Positions 57,704 to 64,000 of a DNA stretch of 64,000 nt are shown in pieces. The translations under genes and the position numbers were made by a program. The DNA comes from Moniliella sp. 'wahieum' (lineage: Eukaryota; Basidiomycota; Moniliellomycetes; Moniliellales; Moniliellaceae). The number at the start of each line of letters is the position of its first letter. Within the stretch, counting starts at the first letter, position 1. The notes under the pieces were generated by a model. The model had not been told where the DNA came from, ran no database searches, and saw nothing but the letters and a program-made list of their open reading frames with translations. The DNA lies in NCBI GenBank assembly GCA_003971905.1, contig RSEE01000068.1, positions 1 to 64,000 on the forward strand, read 5' to 3'.

Positions 57704-60062
57704 TCATCTTACATTTTCCCCTTCTTCACTCTTTCTCCGCACGGCCCTCTTGCTTGCGCGCAAGCCAGACAGGTACTGTTCGATCCACACGTCCCGCTCC
57801 TCGGGGCGGTGGGCAAAGGCGCGGTACCGTGCATCGTCCTTCAACACAGCACGCACCTCATCCAGATCAAACTTCATGCCCAACAGATCCTGCTCCATCT
57901 CCTCGTCCGCATCTGCGTCTGCGTCGTCGGCCGAGTCGGCCGGGCCAGGCTGCTCCGAGCCGGAAGCAGCGTGTCGGAGCTCCTTTTTGGTCTGCTGCAG
58001 GCGCCCCCAAAACTCCAAAAACGCATTCTCGCGCAGCATGGTCTGGAACGCCTCGTACGCACGTTGGGTCCGCGCCTCGTTCCACGCGACAAAGGACCGC
58101 TCCAGCGCGTGCTCGACCGCGTCCCCGTCGGCGTCGGCGTCGGCGCCGGCGCCATGAAGGTGGAGGACGAGCTTGTCGAGCCCGAGGCGGGCAAAGTCGC
58201 GGTCCTCACGGACCTGGGGCACAGTTTCGTCCATGGACCGGTCGAGCGTCGGCGCGGCACGGGCAAACAGTTGGTCCAACTGGGACTGTTTGCGGGCCAG
58301 AAGACGGGCCTGGTGCGCCAGGAAAAGCGATTGCTGTTCGCCCGGCGAAAGCGGCACCGCCCCGCCCCACACGTCGCGCGAGACAGCGAGCGAAAAGGGC
58401 AGGTAAGCATCCTGCACCTTGTCCACCAGGCGTTGCTCGTACTGCGCGCGCGCCGTGTCGTGTTCAGCGTGGTGCGCGACGGAACGCAGCGTCGAGGCCA
58501 GCCGGCCTTGTGGCGCGCGACTTTGTCCCTGCGCTGCGCAAGCGCTTCCTCTTGCTTGGAGCGCTTGGTTGTCGTCGTAGGGGCTGGTGCGGGCGGCGAT
58601 GCCGGAGCCGGAGCCAGCGCGCTCGCTACCCATTCGGCCCACAACTGAGCCCGACGCGTCGCGCTGCCCACCGCATCGTACCGCACATCGCGATCGAGAC
58701 CGCGCTTGACCCGAGGCCAAGCGTCGGCGACCAGCTTGGCGCTGGCGTCGGGCGCGAGCGAAGCGACGGACCGCCGGAGCGCAAGCTTTTCCTCCGCCAC
58801 CCGTTCCTCGAGCAAGTGCACAAACGCTTCCTCGGCCTGCTGCGCTTGTCTGCGCTTCACCTCGCCCAGCTGACGAAGATGGGCCTTGAACGTGCGCTGG
58901 TCCGGGCGGAAACGCGGGTCTTGGCCATAGGCCTGTTCAAAGTCGGCCCATTGGGTCCGGGTCGAAGTCACCTTGTCCTTCAACAGCGCGAGGAAGTCGT
59001 CGTCTTGGTTGCGCGACACGGCGGGGGCGGAGGAGGTAGAGGGAGAGGTAGAGGTAGAGGCACGTTGTGCGGCGGGATGGGAGTCGAGGTGGGTGGCAGT
59101 GGAGGTAGATGGCGCAGCTTGAACGCGGGCCTGTTTCGCCGCTCGTTTCTCCTTCAAACGGAGCTTGCACCATTCGTTGAACGCGTCTTCGCGCTCGCCT
59201 TCGGGCACGCGGGCGTACGCGGGCAACGAGTCAAACTTGCCCTTCTCCAGTTCCCAGGGAGCCATCGCGTTCACCTCCTTGGCTGTGCCCGTGAGACTGG
59301 TGAGCATCGCATAAATGCCTGCACTGGGTCTTCCTCCTCCGCGACGGCAGTTGCCGCTGCCTCGCCTTCTGCCTCCTTGTCCTCCGTCGCCGAGGCAGTA
59401 TCCGTTTCAGCCAGCCGCTGCGCCTCAGCGCCTCGCCTTCGGCAGCTTCTGCTTCAGCAGCCATCTCGGCTGCCATTTGGAGTTGCCATTCTTGATCATC
59501 ATCATCATCGTCGTCGTCTTCGTCGTCGTTGTCGTTGTCGTTGTTGTTGTTGTCGTCCTGTTCCTCCTCCTCCTGTTCCTGCTCCTGCTCCTGCTCCTTC
59601 TCTTCTTCCTCTTCCGCCCTGTCGTCATTGGTATGGACAAGCGGGGATTTCCCAGGCGCGTGTTGGAGCGGCTGGGCGGGGGCGGGGGAGGAGGCGCGTG
59701 GGCGCTTGGCCGGGTGGTCGGGGGAGGCAGCCCTGCGCTTGGGCGGGGCGGGAAGGTGCCAGAGACTCTGCTGGGTGTCGGGGTGGAAGAAGAAGCGGTG
59801 GTGGCGGTTGGTCGTCACCCGCAGCCACGGCCGGCCGGGCACCCAGGCGTAGGAAGCGCGGTCTCCCATCGCGCGGGGGCGGCGGCAGGAAGCGGCGGCG
59901 GAGGCAGGGCAGGTGCGGAAGCCGGCGCAGAAGAGGCGCAGAAGCAGGCGCAGAAGAGGGCCGCTTGTAGGTGCTGGTGCGGGAGGCCTTGCCAGTAGTA
60001 TGTGTGGCCCTGGGGGCCTTGTGCTCCGTCCAGCCGGCCGGCAGCGGAGGCAGCGCTCCCAT
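57704..60062 (-). CDS. WW-FF domain protein (TCERG1/CA150 or Prp40/Urn1 type), frameshifted
   Basis: Likely couples splicing and transcription by binding Pro-rich splicing factors (WW) and the pol II tail (FF). Start MGALPPLPAGWTEHKAP with HTYYW and TSTYKRP is WW1; PGRPWLRVTTNRHHRFFFHP then QQSLWHLP is WW2 (about 59840-59760). An acidic/polar run (poly Glu/Gln, Asn, Asp; 59620-59490) follows. FF1: MAPWELEKGKFDSLPAYAR, DAFNEWCKLRLKEKRA (59270-59140). FF2: DDFLALLKDKV, WADFEQAYGQDPRF (about 59010-58910). C-terminal FF-like: VRAVLKDDARYRAFAHRPEE and WIEQYLSGL. Several frame changes, for example near 60010, 59310 and 58500. Divergent from PDS5 with 302 bp between the ATGs. A plus-strand frame of 738 codons across it is a shadow of codon bias. 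Confidence 0.85.
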
Positions 60063-60364
60063 CGCAGCAGTTGGAAGAGCAAAATACTTCCGTCCTGGGG
60101 GTACTTTGGCAAATGCGCTCCCCGCCGCACGTGACCCCTGGGGCCTGAGGTAAGCAGCATGAACGTTCAGCTGCTGGGCCGGCACGCCTCACCGCACCGC
60201 GTCGCGTTGGCTGCCCCGTGCCGCTGCGCGCTGCGCGTGCGGGGGCACGGCGCCACTGCCGGCTGGGCGGAGTGGTGATTGATGACTGGTGATTGCTGCG
60301 TCGCCGCGTCGCCGCGGCCACTCGACTGGACGACACGCCCCCCCCTCTCCCCACCACCGCCGCC
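60063..60364. promoter_or_regulatory. Divergent promoter region between the WW-FF gene and PDS5
   Basis: 302 bp separate the two start codons. No TATA box or ACGCGT was seen. Confidence 0.5.
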
Positions 60365-63300
60365 ATGTCGCAGAGCTCGGTGTTCGGCGCTGCGCCGCCG
60401 CGCCAGCGCTCCCGCCTCAGCTTCAAGGGCAAGCTCGCCAGCAAGGGCATCAGCACCGACCGCCTCCTCCGCGACCTCAAGACCGTCCAGGCCGAGCTCG
60501 CCCAGATGGACCAGGACGACGTCGACCTCGACTCGCTCCTGCCCATCACCAAGCAGCTCGTCCAGCCCACCCTCATGCTCCACAAGGACCGCGGCGTCAA
60601 GATCGCCCTCGCGTGCTGCCTCGCCGATGTCCTGCGTCTCTTTGCGCCCGACGCGCCCTACACCGCCCTCGAGCTGCGCGTGCGTACCCCCCCCCCCCCT
60701 AGCCCGCGTCGCGTGTGCGCACTAACCCCCCCCCGCCGCTTCCCCCACAGGACATCTTCCAGTTCTTCATCCACGAGCTCACGCTGCCCGCCAAGACTGG
60801 CCACGGCTTGGCTGTGCCCCAGGGCCCGCGCTACTCGGACTACTTTTATCTCGTCGAGTCCCTGAGCACCGTCAAGTCGATCGTGCTTGTATGCGACCTG
60901 AATGGCGCGGAGGACATGATGACCGACCTGTTCCAAGGCTTCTTTGAGATTGTCTCGTACGTCCTTGCTGCGGTGTGTGTTGGGGCGGGTCTTTTTGTGC
61001 GTGTACTTACTAGCCCCGGATCCGCGCTGCGCAGACCGACGATGGCCAAGAACCTCGAGATCTGCATGGCGGATATCCTGGCCCAACTGGTGGACGAGGC
61101 GCAACAGGCCCGAGCCGGTCCTCGAGCTCTTGCTGGTCAACTTTAACCCGCAGGCGATCAAGGCCAATCCCGCCGCGCACAATTTGGCCGTGCAAGTGTG
61201 CCAGGCGGCCGAGCACCGGCTGCAAAAGTATGTCGCGCACTATTTTACCGATGTCATCACCTCGTCCCTTGACGATGAGCAGGACCGGAACGAGCGGGAC
61301 GGCAACCTGACCCGCACCTACACGCTCATCATGGAGATCAACCGTTCCGTTCCGCCTCTTTTGCTCAACGTGGTGCCCCAAATGGAGGGGGAGCTAACGT
61401 CGGAAGACCAGAGCTTGCGCTTGATGGTCACGCGCGTGTTGGGCCAAATGTTTGGCGAGCGTCGTTCGCTCGCTGCGGCCGGCTCAACGTCGGAAGGTCT
61501 GGCAGAGGGCGACTTTGCGCGGACGTACCCGGGCGTATGGAAGGCGTGGCTGCGCCGTGCCAACGATAAAAGCTACCATGTGCGCATTGTCTGGCTCGAG
61601 TCGGCTCAGGGCATCCTACGCTACCACCCTTCGCTCGTACCCGATATGATTCCCATCTTGACGCAAAACTGCTCGATCCGGATGAAAAAGTGCGCACGAT
61701 TGCGGCCCGTGTGCTGGGCAGCATGGATTACGAAACGGCACTGCATCGGACGCCCAAGGTGCTGCTGGAAGCTCTGGCGGAGCGGTGCATGGACAAGAAA
61801 CGTACTGTGCGGGAGAATGCAATGAACGCGCTGGGCCGCCTATTTCACCTTGCCTTCCCTGAAATCGAGAGCCACGACCGCGGCGATTGAGCAATTTGCC
61901 TGGATCCCAAGTGCGGTGCTTTCCGTGTTGAAAACGTCGGATGTATCGGACCAAGATGTGGCGGATGTGGTGGAACGGTGGATTTTGCCCTTCCCTTCGT
62001 ATGGGCTGGGCTCGAACCAGACCAAACTCCGTTCCTCCCAGTCTTCTTCCCAAGGTTCCAGCCAGTCCCAGAGCCTGACGGCCGGCGTGGCGTTTACCGG
62101 GGCAGCGGATGAATCGGCCTGGGTGGGCCGGCTGCTGTTGGTGCTCAAGTACGGGGATGGGTTTACCAAGTCGGTCATCTTTAAGCTGGGCAACCTGGTC
62201 GAACCGCTGAGCATCTGGGCGCGGTTTGTCGATGCGTGTGAAGCGTACAATGGGGGCACGATGGACGAGGACGAAGTGCGTAAGAAACAGGAGCTCAAAG
62301 TGTTGCTCAAGGCGGTGGCCAAGGTGTTGGGGGAACAACCGGGGGCGGATAAAGTGGCGAGTGAATTGCTCGAGTTTGCACGGATGAATGATCTGCGTGC
62401 GTACCGCCTGTTGCGGGTCAGTATGGACCCGAAACAGGACATGAAGAGTCTGCTCAAGGCGCGCTTGGAACTGCGTCGTCGCTCGAGGCCAACAACAAGT
62501 CGCTCGTCCCGACCCTGATGCATTTTTGGCGCGGGGCCAGTTCTCCCGCTGGTCAACCGTACCACGGTGAGCCAGTTGCTCAAGGGCATCCAGCAAGGCC
62601 CTGGCTCGTCGGCCGCGAGCCAGGCCAGTGCCGATTCCCTCTTGCCCCTCGGCCCCAACAAGGTGAGCTTGGCGGGTACGAGGTGTTTGTGGAAAACGCG
62701 ACGGCCGTCTTGACCCAGGTCACCAAGTCCCACCCCCATGCTCATTCCCTTTGTGCCCGAACTGATCCGGATCGTTCGCGATGGCGAGGCCAGTGGCGAC
62801 GAGAACCCGTACGCGACGACGGTGGCGCTGCGTGCGCTGGCGGTGATTGCTCGTGGGGACGACAAGCGACCAAGTTGATGCGCGAGCCCAAGGCCATCGA
62901 CGCCCTCTGCCATTTCGCCCTCGAGGGCCAAGTGGAAGAAGCCAAGTTTGCCACCGAGACGCTGGCGGCGATGAGTGAGCGCGACACGTTGCTGCGGCAA
63001 GGCGAAGGTGCCGCGCGGTACACGGCGCCCGGCGGGGCGCCGCTGGCCAAATCCGATCTGCTCACCGCGCAACACGCACTGCACCACGTGCTCACTACGA
63101 TTTCCGATCAACTGAGTGTGGTACGGGAGGGCAAGTTGGCCAGTCACCTGGCTGCGCTCCTGGCTTTGGTCAAGTACGCGCCCGATGTATTTGAGGACCG
63201 GGCCCAGTCGATCATCAAGGACGTGCTGGCCGCAATCAAGCGGCCGTGGATGGAAGTGAAGGACGAGGCTGGCGGCATGCGCGCGGTCCAAGCCGAAGAG

Positions 63301-64000
63301 TGGATGGAGGAGGAGGAGCAAGAGGAGTGGGTCGAAGCGGAGGATGTGGACGACAATACGCGGTCGCGCATGCTGGGCTTGCGGGTGATCACCAAGCGGG
63401 CCGAGGTGTATGCGCATACCGAGCACGCCGAGATGACCGTCAAGCCCATCTGCGGTTTTTGTACCATGCCCTGGGCGCCGGCGAAGTGGATAGCGCCACG
63501 GGCGAGCCCAAGAAACCGAATGCGTTGCCTGCCATGCCGGGCCACGCGCGCGCCTGGCTGCGCTTCACGTCCGGCCGCCTGCCTGCTCAAGTTGGCGCGC
63601 CACAAGGCGTATGCGATGCTGGTGACGCGCCAAATGCTGCCGTTGGCATTTGTGGTGCAAGACCGAAGCTTTGGGGTGCGCAACCTGTTCTTGCGCAAGC
63701 TGTGCGCCTACCTCTCGTGCAACAAACTGCCCCCGGCGTTTTATGCGGTCCCTTTCCTGGTCGCGTTGGACCCCGAAGAGGAAAACTTGCATCTGGTGCG
63801 CTACTTTTTGCGCAAAGTCATCTGGGGCGTCTCGACCGCCCAACGGTTCAAGACGGTGGAATACACCTTTGCTCGCTTCCTCCACCTGCTTGCGCACCAC
63901 CCCGACTTTCACCGGGAGGACGTGACGGAAGCGCTGTTTGCTCGCTATGTCGACTTTTACCTGACCAGCGTGGCCAACGAGGAGAACATCAATTTGTTCT
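60365..64000 (+). CDS. PDS5: Sister-chromatid cohesion protein Pds5, 3' end off the right edge, frameshifted
   Basis: HEAT-repeat regulator of cohesin in the nucleus. Start MSQSSVFGAAPPRQR, KGISTDRLLRDLKTVQAELA, then the Pds5 signature VKIALACCLADVLRLFAPDA, DIFQFFIHELT, YFYLVESLSTVKSIVLVCDL and MAKNLEICMADILAQLVDEA. Introns: 60680-60750 (donor GTGCGT, acceptor CCACAG) and 60957-61034 (donor GTACGT, acceptor GCGCAG), both restoring family sequence. Later HEAT segments: MEINRSVPPLLLNVVPQMEG, AARVLGSMDYETALHRTPKV, MDKKRTVRENAMNALGRLFH, LCHFALEGQVEEAKFATETL and LASHLAALLALVKYAPDVFE. Single-base frame changes occur near 61110, 61670, 61850, 62490, 62650, 62870 and 63450. The window stops inside the gene. 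Confidence 0.94.

Noticed and set aside
57754-59970. Plus-strand open frame of 738 codons
   Set aside because: It lies wholly antisense to the WW-FF gene, whose WW and FF motifs are clear on the minus strand. It is Arg/Ala/Gly-rich as expected for the shadow of GC3-biased codons.
61840-63426. Minus-strand open frame of 528 codons
   Set aside because: Antisense shadow of PDS5, whose HEAT segments read clearly on plus.

Overview
The window is nuclear DNA of a fungus, most likely a basidiomycete; Ustilaginomycotina is a guess from overall style. The evidence is short spliceosomal introns (about 49-130 nt, donors mostly GTACGT or GTGCGT), a histone H1 with a fungal-type start, an Msb1/Mug8 morphogenesis protein, Pho85-type cyclins and a tRNA-Ser(CGA) with a short intron. 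Coding sequence is GC-rich. Intergenic DNA is long and full of short period-7 repeats.

Layout, left to right: Msb1/Mug8 Rho-GAP-like protein (minus, runs off the left edge); atypical short-chain dehydrogenase (plus); endosulfine/Igo1 (minus); Cyc8/Ssn6-like TPR corepressor (minus); PCL-type cyclin (minus); CorA/Mnr2-type magnesium transporter (plus); histones H4 (minus) and H3 (plus) from one divergent promoter; Pho80-like cyclin (minus); histone H1 (minus); an unrecognised coding-like stretch; arginase (minus); DNA polymerase alpha catalytic subunit (minus); an unrecognised acidic protein (minus); a possible YKT6-like longin protein (minus); a short non-autonomous LTR element; tRNA-Ser; a low-complexity protein (minus); a decayed Ty3/Gypsy reverse transcriptase (minus); a MARVEL-domain membrane protein (plus); a WW-FF protein of the TCERG1/Prp40 type (minus); and the cohesin regulator Pds5 (plus, runs off the right edge).

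Almost every multi-exon conserved gene, including essential ones such as H4, POL1 and PDS5, is broken by single-base frameshifts. Most are repaired by adding one base, often in a homopolymer. I read this as uncorrected sequencing error rather than pseudogenes, so most CDS entries below are spans with several internal frame changes. Histone H3 and the two LTRs are clean.

Functionally, S-phase genes (H4, H3, H1, POL1) sit within about 16 kb, and Pds5 at the right end is a related chromosome gene. The histone promoters share the octamer TGTGAACG (seven copies between H4 and H3, one before H1). POL1 and the PCL cyclin have ACGCGT (MCB) sites upstream. A second theme is nutrient signalling (endosulfine, Pho80-like and PCL-type cyclins). 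The most unusual structural feature is a set of heptamer repeats, each built from a palindrome of the form A-(4-base palindrome)-T plus one spacer base.
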